Shown: positions 40,730 through 53,420, counted from the first letter of the stretch. The stretch is 64,000 bases of DNA from Orientallactaga sibirica (GCA_036365145.1 JAEOAD010001365.1:2192501-2256500); one strand, 5' to 3'. Program-made: numbers and translations. Notes: generated from the letters alone by a model not told the origin.

Positions 40730-42245
40730 AAGTTAATGTCTCAGTGGATAAAGTCTACCAGGCCTGCTACTCACATAAAGCCAGACAGGCTTTTTTTTGT
40801 AGCAGCAAGAGATCCTTGTACATTCATACACATACACACACATACACACACGCGCGCGCTATTAAAAATAAATAAATAGGGCTGGAGAGATGGCTGAGCA
40901 GTTAAGGCGCCTGCCTCCTAAACCTAAAACCGCTGGTTCCAATCTCCAGGTCCCACGTTTAGCCAGATGCAAAGTGATGCAAGGGCGCAATGCCGCACTT
41001 GACCACAAGGGGGAGCACACATCTGGATTTCGTTCTCAGCAGCTGAGACACTGCTGGAGCGCCCATCTCTGTCTTCCTCTCCCTCTCTTTCTCTCTCTCT
41101 CTGTGTCTCTCTCCAAAATAATAATAATAATAATAAAAATATTTTAAAAAATAAATAAATATTAACCCCAATACAGGATATGGGCCTAGTTTGAAATAAA
41201 CCTTTCAGTAGCCAGGTGTGGTGGCGCACGCCTTTAATCCCAGCACTCCAGAGGCAGAGATAGTAGGATTGTCGTGAGTTCAAGGCCACCCTGAGAATAC
41301 AGAGTGAACGTCAGGTCAGCCTGAAGTAGAGTGAGACCCTACCTCAAAAAAAAAAAAATAAATAAAAATCTTTCAGTAAAAAGCCCTTCGTCATCTTCTC
41401 TTTCTCCTTTTCCTCCTCCTCCTTCTTCCGTGTGCGCGTGCGTGCGTGCGTGCGTGCACAAATGTGCAGGTCAGAAGAAAACACTAGGTGTTGGTCCTCA
41501 CCCTCTACCTTACTTGAGGCAGTCTCTTGTTCACAGCTGCATATACCAGGTTTGCTGCACGCAAACTTTCTCCTGCCTTTGTCTCTGCCTCTGTCTGGAG
41601 GGATCGCCACTGCATCTGCTTTTGCGTGGGCTTGGGGAATACAGACTCTGTTAGTCCCGTGCACAAGGAGTACTTTTATCCACTCAGACGTCTTCCAGCA
41701 CCACCCCCTCCTTTTTGAGACAGGGTCTCATGTAGCCCAGGCTGACCTTGAACTTGTGGCAATCCCTCTAGCCTGAGCCTCCTGAGTGCAGGAATGATGG
41801 ACTTGGACAACTCCCACCCAGCTGTAAAAAGCCATTTTAAAACAACTGGAAAAAATGAAATATTCAGTAAGAAATCAATTTTCCTAGGTATATAATCACA
41901 TTGGTTTATGCTTCTAAAATAATCTTTGAGGCTGGAGGGATGGCTTAATGGTTAAGATGCTTTCCTGCCAAGCCTACGGACCCATGTTCAACTCTCCAGG
42001 TCCCACGTAAGCCAGACCCACAAAGGGAAGCGAGCCTGCAAGATCGCACATGCACACAAGGTGGTGCACATGTCTAGAGTTCGAATGCAGTGGCTGGAGG
42101 CCCTGGTGTACCAATTCTTTCTCTTTCCCTCTCCTTCTCTCTGATAAAAAAGAAAAGAAAAAGAGAATAATCTCTGGAGCCAGCATGGTGGTGGACACCT
42201 GTAACAGCAGCACATGGGAGGCTGAATGGGGAGGACTGAGAGTTC
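40380..42245. mobile_element. SINEs and (GT)n
   Basis: B1 scrap (40375-40470), tRNA-headed plus (40487-40686), (GT)n 40687-40726, partial SINE (40735-40870), divergent tRNA-headed plus with a CGCAATGCCGCACTTGACCAC insert (40880-41150), B1 plus (41213-41360), (GTGC)n-like tract near 41430-41456, B1 scrap minus (41715-41820), long tRNA-headed plus (41932-42165), old B1 (42175-42245). Confidence 0.8.
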
Positions 42246-42354
42246 AATCTCCTTTTCAGCAGAGCAGCTCGGTGACTAAGCTCTGGCTAGTTCACCCTTT
42301 GGCAGTTTCCTGAAAATGTGTGACATGAAATGTTTGTCCTAGCCAGCTGAATTT

Positions 42355-42632
42355 GGGATGGTGTGCTGGGCAGTAGTAGAAGAAGCGTATATGTGGGATG
42401 GTGTGCTGGGAGGTAGTAGAAGTGTATATGTGGGATGGTGTGCTGGGCAGTAGTAGTTTATATGTGGGATGGTGTGCTGGGAGGTAGTAGAAGTATATAT
42501 GTGGGATGGTGTGCTGGGCAGTAGTAGTTTATATGTGGGATGGTGTGCTGGGCAGTAGTAGAAGAAGCGTATATGTGGGATGGTGTGCTGGGAGGTAGTA
42601 GAAGTATATATGTGGGATGGTGTGCTGGGCAG
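42355..42632 (+). repeat. Minisatellite, about eight units of 33-42 bp
   Basis: Each unit opens GGGATGGTGTGCTGGG, followed by CAGTAGTAG or AGGTAGTAG variants and ends TATATGT. Unit types are ordered, not random, pointing to repeated local duplication. Confidence 0.9.
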
Positions 42633-42814
42633 ACAGCTTATAAAGCCACTCATGCAGGAGGAAGGACCTTCACAATGTTTTCCACACCAATGACTTTATT
42701 ACTTTTCCATTTTTCTTATCTTTCTTTTGTTGGTGGCTATTTTTTCTTTTATTTTTTATGCGTAGCTTTGGTTTGCATTCCCCCTTTTTGCTGTTCTTCT
42801 TAAAGCTAATCAAT

Positions 42815-43012
42815 CAGGGCTGGAGAGATGGCTCTGTGGTTAAGGTGCTTGCCTGCAAAGCCAAAATGACCCTGGTTTGATTCCCCAGCCCCACTTAAAG
42901 CCAGATGCACAAAGTGGCGCATGCATCTGGAGTTCATTGGCAGTGGCTAGAGGCCCCGGCACACCCATTCTTTCTGTCTCTCTCTCTTCTCTCTCTCTGC
43001 AAAAATAAAATA
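42815..43012 (+). mobile_element. tRNA-headed SINE
   Basis: GGGCTGGAGAGATGGCTCTG head, B-box region and AAAATAAAAT tail. Confidence 0.9.
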
Positions 43013-43094
43013 ACATAATTAATCATAAGTACTTAGTAATGGTACCTGAAGGAGAAAATTTACACTACCACTGAAAATGAAAGCCATTATTATT

Positions 43095-43515
43095 ATGGTT
43101 TGAATCTGAAATGTCCCCCACAGGCTCCTGGTTTGAGTGTATGTGGAAACTTAGGAGGTAGGGTCTAACTGAGGGAGCCTCTGAAGATATTCGTGCCTCT
43201 GGTTCCCACCTACTTCCTCTGCTTCCTAAACTATAGCCATGTGAACTGCCACCACCTGCTCCTCTGGCCATGTCATGCCAACCACACTGAACTGAAATCC
43301 TCTGAACCATGAGCCTTTCTTCCTTAGATTATTCCTGTCTGTCATTTTGTTACTGCAAAAGTAACGATACAGCTAGGCGTGGTGGCGCACGGGGAGGCAG
43401 AAGTGGGAGGATCACTGTGAGTTCCAGGCCACCTTGAGACTACATAGTGAATTCCAGGTCAGCCTGAGCTAGAGTGAGACTGTACCTCGGAAAACCAAAC
43501 AAAGTAACTGATACA
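43095..43515 (+). mobile_element. LTR fragment (MaLR-like) with a B1 in its 3' end
   Basis: Begins ATGGTTTGAATCTGAAATG; the end GCAAAAGTAACGATACAG recurs after a B1 (43374-43499) as AAAGTAACTGATACAA, the target duplication of that B1. No genes inside. Confidence 0.6.
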
Positions 43516-46255
43516 AGTATCAAGAAAAGAAACAAAAGTTAGCTGTAAACCACCAGAAACTTGATATGGGAGGCAGAAGGTTAAGAAGAGGGACTCCATA
43601 TGCAACTTCCATGAGATCACCATCCCGGATGTAGAGGGCCTTTGTGACGAGGCAGCTGTCCTTGAGTCACCCACGCTCCTGTAAGTAGCCCCTCACCTGG
43701 ACTCTGTGAAAGTAACCCCAATAAGCTCATTGGATCACAAAAAAAAATTAGATACATTTTACCTATTAAGTGCTGTGAGCCCAAAACCTTTGTTGTTGTT
43801 TGAGCCAGGTGTGGTGGCACAGGTCTTTAAGCCCAGCATTCAGGAGGTGGAGGGACCCTGAGACGACATAGTGAATTCAAGGTCAGCTTGGGCTAGAGTT
43901 GAGACCCTACCTTGAAAAGACAAAAACAAACAAACAAGAAAATTAACTACAAACCTGGCGTGGTGGCACACTCCTTTAATCCCAGCACTCAGGAGGCAGA
44001 GGTAGGAGGACTGCCATGAGTTCAAGGCCACCCTGAGACTACATAGTGAATTCCAGGTCAGCCTGAGCTAGAATGAGACCCTACCTGGAAAAACCAAAAA
44101 AAGAAAAAAAAAAAGTTAACTACATCCCCAGCCTAATCTTGACATACACACATAAAGAAGGACAGTGTTATATAACAGAAAAGAGGGGCTGGAGAGATGG
44201 TTTAGTGGTTAAGGCACTTGCCTGCAAAGTCTAACAACCCAGGTTCAATTCCCCAGTACCCACATAGTAAAGCTAGATACACAAACTGGTGCATGCATCT
44301 GGAGTTCATTTGCAACAGCTGAAGAGCCTGGGATGGCCATTCTCTCTGTCTGTCTCTCTTCTCTCTATCTCCCTCTGCTTGCAAATAAAAATGCATAAAA
44401 AGAGTCAGGTGTGGTGGTGCACACTTTTAATTTCAGCACTCAGGAGGTAGAGGTAGGAGGATCGCCATGAGTTCAAGGCCACCCTAAGATTACATCATGA
44501 ATTTCAAGACAGCCTGGGCTAGAATGAAACCCTACTAGAAAAACAAAAACAGGATAAAAATATTTAAAAAAAGAAATTAGGAAATAATTCTATGCAACTA
44601 TAACACAGACTGGAGAAAAAGAGACTGTGGAGGTCATCTATGAATCAACATTACAGTAGGCACGATTATGTGAACGTGTAAAGTTTTTTTTTAATTTTAT
44701 TTACTTATTTGCAAGCAGAGATAGAGAGAGAGAGATAGAAGAGAGACAGACACACAGAGAGATTGGGCGTGCCAGGGCTTCTAGCCACTGCAAACGAACT
44801 CCAGATGCATATGCCCCTTGTGCATCTGGCTTATTTTGGGTGCTGGGGAATCAAACCTGGGTCCATTGGCTTCACAGGCAAATGCCTTAACTGCTAAGCC
44901 ATTTCTCCAGTCGACGCGTAAGGTTTTAATGCAGCATATAAGCTTTAGTAATTGTGGTTGGCTGCCCTCAAAAGACACCCATGTCTTAATCCTTAGAACC
45001 TGTAAGTACATTATACGACATAGATAAGAAGTAAAGGCTCTTGAAAGCTGAGAGTGGGGGCCACTCCTGTAGTTCCAGCACTCAGGAGGCAGAGGTAGGA
45101 AGGTTGCTGTGAGGCCAGCCTGCATCTACAGGGTGAGGTCCAGGTCAGCGTGGAGCTACAGTGAGACCCTATCTGGGGAGGGCAGGGAGAAGTTAAGGAT
45201 CGTGGGCTGGAGAGATGGCTTAGTGGTTAAGGCACTTGCCTGCAAAGCCTAAAGACCAAGGTTCAGTTCCCCAGCACCCATATAAGCCAGATGCACATGG
45301 TGGCACATGCATCTGGAGTTCGTTTGCAGTGGCTGGAAGCCCTGGTGCACCCATTCTTTCTCTCTATATCTACCTCTTTCTCTCTGTCTCTCTCTTTCAA
45401 ATGAATAAATAAAAATATTTTGGGGGGGAGTTTTTGAGGTAGAGTCTCACTCTGGCCCAGGCTGACCTAGAATTAATTAACTATGTAGTCTCAGGGTGGC
45501 CTTGAACTTTTGGTGCTCCTCCTACCTCTGCCTCCCAAGTGCTGGGATTAAAGATGTGCGCCACCATGCCTGGTCAAAAAAAAAAAAAAACATATTTAAA
45601 AAAAAAAAAAGGATATTGAGATAGGATATGGCCCTGGATCACAATGCTTGCTCTAAATGTCACTATAAGTATTATTGTCAGAGGGAAATATCACCACAGG
45701 CAAAACAGATGGCAATGTGACCATTGAGATGCAGACTGCAGAGATGTGGCCACAAGCCAAGGAATGCCTGCAGCTACTGGGAACTGGAAGAGAAGAGGAA
45801 CAGATTCTCCCTTTCAGCCTACACTCTTCCTGGACACTTTGATGTTGGCCCAACAAAACTGGCTTGGGACTCTGGCTTCAAAGTGTAAGAGAACACATTC
45901 TCTTACCCTAAGCCACCAAGTTTGTTACAGGAGTCAGAGGAAAGTAATATTGTAATCTAATCCCAGCACACAGGAGGCAGAAGTAGGAGGATCATGTGAG
46001 TTCGAGGCCAACCTCAGACTACATAGTGAATGCCAGGTCAGCCTGTCTGCCTGGGCTAGAGTGAAACCCTACTTAAAAAAAAAAAAAAAAAAAAAAAAGC
46101 TGGGCGTGGTGACGCACGCCTTTAATCCCAGAGGCAGTGGTAGGAGGATCTCAGAGAGTTCGAGGCCACCCTGAGATTACACAGGTTAGCCTGAGCTAGA
46201 GAGACCCTACCTCGGAAAAACCAAAAAAAAAAAAAAAAAAAAAAAAAGAGAGAGA
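43516..46255. mobile_element. SINE-rich intergenic stretch
   Basis: B1 plus (43803-43925), B1 plus (43955-44105), tRNA-headed plus (44187-44398), B1 plus (44403-44550), tRNA-headed minus (44690-44915), B1 plus (45045-45175), tRNA-headed plus (45205-45418), B1 minus (45428-45575), B1 plus (45955-46085), B1 plus (46098-46245). Bases 45600-45950 appear unique. Confidence 0.85.
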
Positions 46256-46820
46256 GAGAGAGAAACCATGGAAAAAGAGGGTACTGGTGAGGGGGTGGAT
46301 GGGATGGAAATGGTGGAAATAGGGGGAAGAGGACTTCTCAGACAAAAGGCAGGCAGAGTGGGGAGCCTGGTGAGAGAGGACAGAAGGGCTGAGTCAGGTA
46401 AGCATGGCAAGCCCTAGGGCACACAGCCGAGGAGCCTGAATGCCACAGTCCCTTGCGGTTCCCTCTGGAAGCCAAATGTCCTCAGCAGGCCCATTCTGCC
46501 TGGACACAAACATGGAGATTCATTATCACAGCACCCAGTTGTCTGCTCGCTCCTAAAGACAGCCTTCACATCCGCTAGCTTCTTTTTCCCACTAACAAAA
46601 CTACTACTGTGAGGTCATAACGTGTTCTAGGAAAAAACTCTGTTTCCCAGGTGGAGTAACGTGTCTATGTTCTGGCCAATACATCTTTCGTGTGAGTGGG
46701 ACATGAGGAGGGGGCCTTTAATTGGAAAGCTTGCTCAAGCAGAATCAGATGGCTCAAAGGGCAAAGAAAAGAGATTCTAGTAAGACCTCTCTGCAGTTAG
46801 GCCTCTTTGCAAGTCTCTGC
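46256..46820. other. No gene recognised
   Basis: Unique-looking sequence between SINE blocks, no coding signal I can support. Confidence 0.4.
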
Positions 46821-47536
46821 TTTTTTTTTTTTTTTTTTTTTCTGAGACAGAGTGGAAGAGCAACAGAGAGAGACAGAGAATTGTCATGCCAGGGCCTCCA
46901 GCCACTGCAATCGAACTCCAGATGTGTGAGCCACCTAGTGTGCATGTGTGACCTTGAATGCTTGTGGCACCTTGTGTATCTGACTTATGTGGGGTCTGGA
47001 GAGTCAAATATAGGTCCTTAGGCTTTGCAGGCAAGCGCCTTAACCATTAGGCAATCTCTCCAACCCAATTCTTTATTTTTTTTAAATTTTATTTACAAAC
47101 AAACTCCAGATGCATGTGTCACTCTGTGCATCTGTCTTTATGCTGAGCTGTCTCCCCAGCCCTGTTATTCCCTTTTATTTCTTTGGATAGCAGCATTTAC
47201 AATCTTAAACACCTACCTTAAGTGGAATTCACTCTGTAGTCTCAGGGTGGCCTCGAACTCACAGCGACCCTCCTACCTCTGCTGGGATTAAAGGTGTGCA
47301 CCACCACGCCCGGCCAGTGTTCACCTTTTTAAAATATTTTATTTTTATTTATTTGAGAGAGAGAAAGCGATAGAGGGAATGTGCATGCCACGGCCTCTAG
47401 CCACTGCAAGTGATCTCCAGACACACGCACCAACATATGCACCTGACTTAGGTGGGTACTGGGGAATTGAACTTGGGTCCTTGGGATTCACAGGCAAGCA
47501 CCTTCCCTGCTAAGCCATCTCTCCAGTCCAGTGTTA

Positions 47537-47579
<43 letters not shown>

Positions 47580-47649
47580 TAGGGTCTCACTGACCTGGCC
47601 CATGCTGACCTGGAATTCACAAGGCAATCCTGTCTGTCTCTGAGTGGTG

Positions 47650-47688
<39 letters not shown>

Positions 47689-48471
47689 GTTTTGAGGTAG
47701 GGTCTCACTCTGGCTCAGGCTGGCCTGGAATTTGAACTCAAGGCAATCCTCCTATCCTCCTGCCTCCTGAGTGCTGAAATTAAAGGCATGCACAATCACG
47801 CCTAGCTTTTTTAAAAAATATTTTTTATTTATTTATTTGAGAGAGGGAAAGAGGCAGAGGGGGCGGGGAGAGAATGGGCATGTCAGGGCCTCCAGCCACT
47901 GCAAACAAACTCCAGGTGCATGCGCCCCCTTGTGCATCTGGCTTATGTGGGTCCTGGAGAGTTGAACCAGGATCCTTTGGCTTTGCAGGCAAACGCCTTA
48001 ACCACTAAGCCAACTCTCCAGCCCTAGTGTTCACCTTTTTTTTTTTTTTTCAAGGTAGGGTCTCACTCTGGTCCAGGCTGACCTGGAATTCACTCTGTAG
48101 TCTCAGGGTGGCCTCGAACTCACGGTGATCCTCCTACCTCTGCCTCCCAAGCGCTGGGATTAAAGGCGTGTGCCACCACGCCCGGCTAGTGTTCACCTTT
48201 TTAGTGTGCAGGTGCATATGCACAGACGGACATAAAGGACAACCTCAGTGTCATTTCTCAGGAATTCCAACCACCTTGAAAAATATTTATTTATTGGGGG
48301 GGGGGGCAGATGGAGAGACAGAGAATGAGCGTGCCGGAGCCTCTAGGCCCTGCAACCAAACTGCAGACGCATGTGCCACCTTGTGCATCTGGCTTATGTG
48401 GGTCCTGGGGAATTGAACCTGAGTCCTTTGGCTTTGTAGGCAAGTGCCTTAACCACTAAGCCATCACTCCA

Positions 48472-48511
<40 letters not shown>

Positions 48512-49500
48512 CGAGGTAGGGTCTCTCTCTGGTCCAGGCTGACCTGGAATAAACTATGTAGTCTCAGGGTGGCCTCGAACTCTCAGCGATCCTCCTACCT
48601 CTGCCTCCCGAGTGCTGGGATTAAAGGTGTGCGCCACCACACCCGGCTTTTTTTTTTTTTTTTTTTTAATGCAAGTCTAGGGATTGATCTCTGATCCTTA
48701 TATTTGCATGGCAAGCACTTTACTGACTGGGCTATTTCCTCAGGCCAATGTCCACCTTTTTATTGACTATTTTAGTCTTGTTGGTCATCTTTAGAGTATG
48801 GAGCTATTAGGTCTTTTCTTCCTTACTAATGTAGAGGCTTCTTGTGCTAGTTTCAGCAGCACATATGATACAGAGATTTCTTTTATTTTTTTTTCATTTA
48901 TTTTTTAAACATTTTTTAAATATTTTATTTATTTATTTGAGATAGAGAGGGAATGGGCACGCCAGGGCCTCCAGCCACTGCAAACGAACTCCAGATGCAT
49001 GTGCCCCCTTGTGCATCTGGGTTACGTGGGTCCTGGACAGTAGAATGGGGATTCTTTGGCTTTGCAGGCAAATGCCTTAACTACTAAGCCATCTCTCCAG
49101 ACCCTCTTTTTTTGTTGTTGTTTATTTTTGTTTATTTTATTTGAGAGCAACAGGCAGAGAAAGAGGCAGAGAGAGAGAGAGAGAGAATGGGTGTCCCAAG
49201 GCCCCCCGCCACTGCAAATGAACTCCAGATGCATGCACCACCTTGTGCATCTGGCTTACGAAGGTCCTGGGAATTGAGCCTCAAACTGGGGTCCTTAGGC
49301 TTCACAGGCAAGCGCTTAGCTGCTAAGCCATCTCTCCAAGCCCCTGCCCCTTTGTAAGGTAAGGTCTTGCTATGGTCTTGCCGTAGTCTAGGCTGACCTG
49401 AAATTCACCATGTAGTCTCAGGGTGACCTTGAAATCATGGTGATCCTCCTACCTTTGCCTCCCAAGTGCTGGGATTAAAGGCATGCAACACCATGCCCAG
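46821..49500. mobile_element. Dense SINE block, mostly minus-strand
   Basis: tRNA-headed minus (46840-47070), B1 minus (47220-47315), tRNA-headed minus (47338-47530), T-runs with partial B1s (47540-47805), tRNA-headed minus (47815-48028), B1 minus (48050-48190), tRNA-headed minus (48290-48475), B1 minus (48510-48650), tRNA-headed minus (48910-49105 and 49130-49340), B1 minus (49352-49500). Confidence 0.85.
48844..48877 (+). pseudogene. U6 snRNA-derived fragment
   Basis: GTGCTAGTTTCAGCAGCACATAT matches the U6 5' end with few changes, then GATACAGAGAT (also U6-like, with the intervening bases missing). GATACAGAGAT recurs at 49509-49519 after the SINE block. Too short and internally deleted to be functional. 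Confidence 0.6.
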
Positions 49501-49553
49501 CCTGGAATGATACAGAGATGTCTTTATACCGCAGTCTCCAGCCTCTTTTGTAC

Positions 49554-49967
49554 TTAGGATGACCAATAAAGACAAGCCACCATTGAGTGGGATTCCTGAG
49601 GAGGCCTTGTGAAGGGGCTGATTTGGTTTAGAGTAGAGGCGTTTTTGCTTTTCCTCCCTTCAAGAGTGGTAGGGCATCGTGGCTGAGGCACTGGCAGCCA
49701 TCTTCGGTGGGAATGACATATTATGGATGACGGAGCAGGGGAGAACTCACTTCCACCCTGAATGATGGTGGAGCCGTTATAGCAGCTGGTATGCCAACCT
49801 CTCCATTTGTTTGATATGATATGAGGGAAACATAAACCCTGGGGTAAGTTGTACTGTTGTTCAAAACATGTGCTGCCTCTCCATGTGAGGATTACACATC
49901 TCCCCTTCATTAACAGAACGCTAGATATATACTTGTTTTGCCTGAGTAATGGGATTGAAAGCATCAT
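49554..49967 (-). mobile_element. Possible endogenous retrovirus pol relic
   Basis: A 137-codon minus-strand frame in otherwise SINE-free DNA (49505-50150) includes QQYNLPQG, reminiscent of the Q-Y-x-LPQG motif of retroviral reverse transcriptases. There is no catalytic YxDD in this frame, no LTRs nearby, and the similarity is short. Very tentative. Confidence 0.2.
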
Positions 49968-50154
49968 TGGCCACTTTAAATATAAAATTTACCAGGAACC
50001 ACTGGATGACCCTCTGCACTTTTCCCTCATATAAAACAAACAATATTCTAAGTAGGGATGGCTCCTTCACTTTGAGTCCCCAGCTAAGATAATGCACAGT
50101 AGGACACCTGTACCCTGAAAGGGAAGTATGTGTGAGCAAGAATTATACCTGTGC

Positions 50155-50529
50155 AGGGGCTGGAGAGATGGCTTAGTCGTTAAGACACCTGCCTGCTAAG
50201 CCTAAGAACCCGGTTCCAATCTCCAGGTCCCACGTTTAGCCAGATGCAAAGTGACACAAGGGCGCAATGCCGCACTTGACCACGGGGGGGGGTGTACGCA
50301 TCTGGAATTGTTCACAGCAGCTGAGAGGCTGCTGTCACACTGATTCTGTCTTCCTCTCCATCTCTTTCTTAAAAAAAAAAAAAAAAAGCCGGGTGTGGTG
50401 GTGCACGCCTTTAATCCCAGCACTCGGGAGGCAGAGGTAGGGGGATCGCTGTGAGTTCGAGGCCACCCTGAGACTACACAGTGAATTCCAGGTCAGCCTG
50501 AGCTAAAGTGAGACCCTAGCTCGAAAAAC

Positions 50530-50572
<43 letters not shown>

Positions 50573-51000
50573 TGCAGTAATAAGCCACTGAGATCAGGGA
50601 GTCTAGTACTAGAGCATAAATTTAACCATGCTGATTCTATGGGCGTCATAATTTGCTCAAGCCACTCAGGGCTTTGTGACTGCCAATAATGCACTTCCTT
50701 ACAGATAGGCCCTAGGACGGAGCCCAAAAGGGCCTGAAACAGATTTAATGGGTGTTCTCTTTTGCTGTCACGCAGGCTCTCCAGTTACTTCCTGGCAGCC
50801 ATTCCTCTCTGTGTTTTACCTTATTTCCCACCTGGCACCCAGTTGGCTCCTGCATCTCTGGGAAATGCTCCTCCTCTAAGTCTTCCCTAAGTGGCTTCTG
50901 CCAAGACCAGCTGAGGGTGGTCAAGGTGGAAATAGGCTAGCTTTTGCGTCTTTTTAAAAATATTTTTATTTGTTTATTTGCAAGTAGAGAGAGATGGAGA

Positions 51001-51046
<46 letters not shown>

Positions 51047-52400
51047 AGGGAGGGAGGGAGGGAGGGAGGGAGGGAGAGAATGGGTGCACCAGGGCCTCCA
51101 GGTGCTGGAAATCTAGACACAGGTGCCATTTTGTATCTAGCTTTATGTGGGTACTGGGGAATGGAATCAGGGTAATTGGGCTTTGTAGGCAAGCACCGTA
51201 ACTGCTGAGCCATCTCTCTAGTCCTAGCTTGAGTTTTGCAAAGTCACCTGGTTGCTACCTAGAGCCATCGTCATTTGATTGTTATGTCAAGCACTTATTT
51301 TTTAAATTTTTTATTTATTTATTTGAGAGAGACAGACAGAGAGAGAAAGAGGCAGAGAGACAGAGAGAATGGGCACATCAGGGCCTCCAGCCACTGCAAA
51401 CGAACTCCAGTTGCATGCGCCACCTTGTGATTCTGGCTTACATGGGTCCTGGAGAATCGATCCTCAAACCAGGATCCTTAGGCCTCACAGACAAGCCCTT
51501 AACCACTAAGCCAGCTCTCCAACCCCTATGTCAAGCACTTATAACAGTGTCTGGCACAGCGTGCTCTCCACATACAGTACTATTGTTGTAAGGGAGTCTA
51601 GCTCAGGCTGACCTGGAATTCACTATGTAGTCTCAGGATGGCCTCAAACTCAGTGATCCTCCTACCTCTGCCTTCCGAGTGCTGGGATTAAAGATGTATG
51701 CCACCACACCTGGCTGTTTGAGTTTTTGCAAACATCTGTCATGCCAGGAACAAGAGCTTTCAAGGATTCTTATGCTCAACAGGGTTTGTTTGCTTCTCTA
51801 GGAGGTCAAAGAGTTGCTGGGATTGATAACAGTACCAGAATATTTTTTTTTTTTTTTTTGAGAGAGGGTCTCATGTAGCCCAGGCTGGCCTCCAACTTGC
51901 TCTGTAGCCAAAGCTGGCCTTGAACTCCTGATTCTTCTGCCTTAAAGTGTTGAGATTCCAGGTGTATGCCACTACGCCCAACCATAGTAATATATTTTAT
52001 TTTTATTCACTTATTTCTATGTGTGTGTGCATGTGTATGGGTGCAACAGGGCTTCTTGTCACTATAAATGAACAACATATACTTGTGCCACTTTTTGTGA
52101 CCAGATTTTGTGGGTGCCTTAGGAATTGAATTCAGGCTGGCAGGTTTGGCTTTGCTTTGCAAGCAAGCACCTGTAACCACTGAACCCTTTCTAGTACTCC
52201 TACAGAATATATATTTACTTATCTGGAAGGAGAGAGAGAGACAGAGTGTGTGTGAATGGGTGTGCCAGGCCTCAAGCCACTGCAAATGAACTCCAGACGC
52301 ATGTGCCACTTTGTGCATATGGCTTTACATGGGTACTGGGGAACCCAACCCGGGTCATTAGGCTTTGCAGGCAAGTGCCGCTGAGCTCTCTCTCCAGGCC
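50155..52400. mobile_element. SINE-rich stretch upstream of WDR62
   Basis: Divergent tRNA-headed plus (50157-50370), B1 plus with long A tail (50388-50568), SINE minus with (GA)n and (GGGA)n (50955-51225, tract 51040-51077), tRNA-headed minus (51310-51525), B1 minus (51600-51715), B1 minus (51850-51985), SINEs minus (52000-52190 and 52210-52400). Bases 50570-50940 look unique. Confidence 0.85.
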
Positions 52401-52779
52401 AAGTAATATATTTTTTGAAAGCCAATGTTTTCAGCGTAAGGATCCCTCTGGTCTCCTCTAGCCTGCACAAGAGTCCTTTAAAGAGCTAGGACATGGACTT
52501 CTGGGCTATCTGAAACAGAACGCTTCCAACAAATATCTACTGGACATCCACTATGTGCCAGGCACTGTTCTAGAGACCGGGACATATAAAGAAAGGAGAC
52601 ACAAAGTCCCTCGCACTCAGAACTAACAGTCTAGTCTGGGGCAGACGACGAATAAATATCCCAAATGCGTGATGTGCCAGGTAATGATGGGTTAAAGGGA
52701 ACAAGCCAGGAAATATCGTTTTGTTTACTCCCTGTAGCGGTGAACTGCAGCATCCTCACCTGCACACCTTTCCAAACGC

Positions 52780-53420
52780 GGCTTCCTAAGCTGCTCAGCG
52801 TGAAGCAGGTGCAGGGCCGGTCTCCTCTCCCGAGCCGAGCCCCGCCCCGCGCTCGCGGGCCGGCGTTGGAGCAGTTCGGAGCCTCCCGGTGGTACTCGGG
52901 CTTGACCGTCCACTGCTCCGCAGCCCAAAGCTGCCCCGCCCGTTCGCCCCCGACACGTGATCCCTCCGCGGCCTTTCATCACGTGACGGGGGTCGCTGAG
53001 GGCGCCCGCGCGCCGCCCGGTGTCGGCCCTAACTTCGTCACGTGTTTGTGGGAGAAGCCGGGCCAAGGCGCCTCCAAGACGGGCTCGCCTCGCCCTACTC
53101 CTTCTGCCGGGGCTCTGCTGCCGCGAAGGTAGTTGTCCCGGCGGCGGCACAGGGCGTGGCCTCGGAACCGGGGAGGTGGGCGGGGAGAACCGCGCGCGGC
53201 GGTCACGTGCCAAGTGGGCGGCGACCATATTAGCTCCGCCCCCAGCCCCCATTGGTCGTGAGCACCAAGCAGCAGCCCCACGATTGGCCAGACGGACGGC
53301 CCGCCGCGTCCAATGAGCGGCGGCGCCGGATTTCCCGCGGCCTTTCGCGCTCCAGAGGGTCTGAATGCTGCGGCGGTTGAGGCTCAACGGCGGCGGCGGG
53401 CAGGATGATGGCGGCCGGGG
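52780..53420. promoter_or_regulatory. WDR62: CpG-rich WDR62 promoter, shared with THAP8 in other mammals
   Basis: Dense in CpG. Holds four CACGTG E-boxes (52954-52959, 52980-52985, 53039-53044, 53204-53209), inverted CCAAT at 53251-53255 and 53283-53287, a direct CCAAT at 53310-53314, and a GACCATATTA stretch resembling a YY1 site. No TATA box is evident; start sites are not readable. Confidence 0.75.

Noticed and set aside
42355..42632. CRISPR-like spaced repeats
   Set aside because: Spacers are near-identical variants of each other, the host is a mammal and no cas genes exist; it is a minisatellite.
48844..48877. Functional U6 snRNA gene
   Set aside because: Only the 5' end is present with an internal deletion; no U6 promoter elements were noticed upstream.
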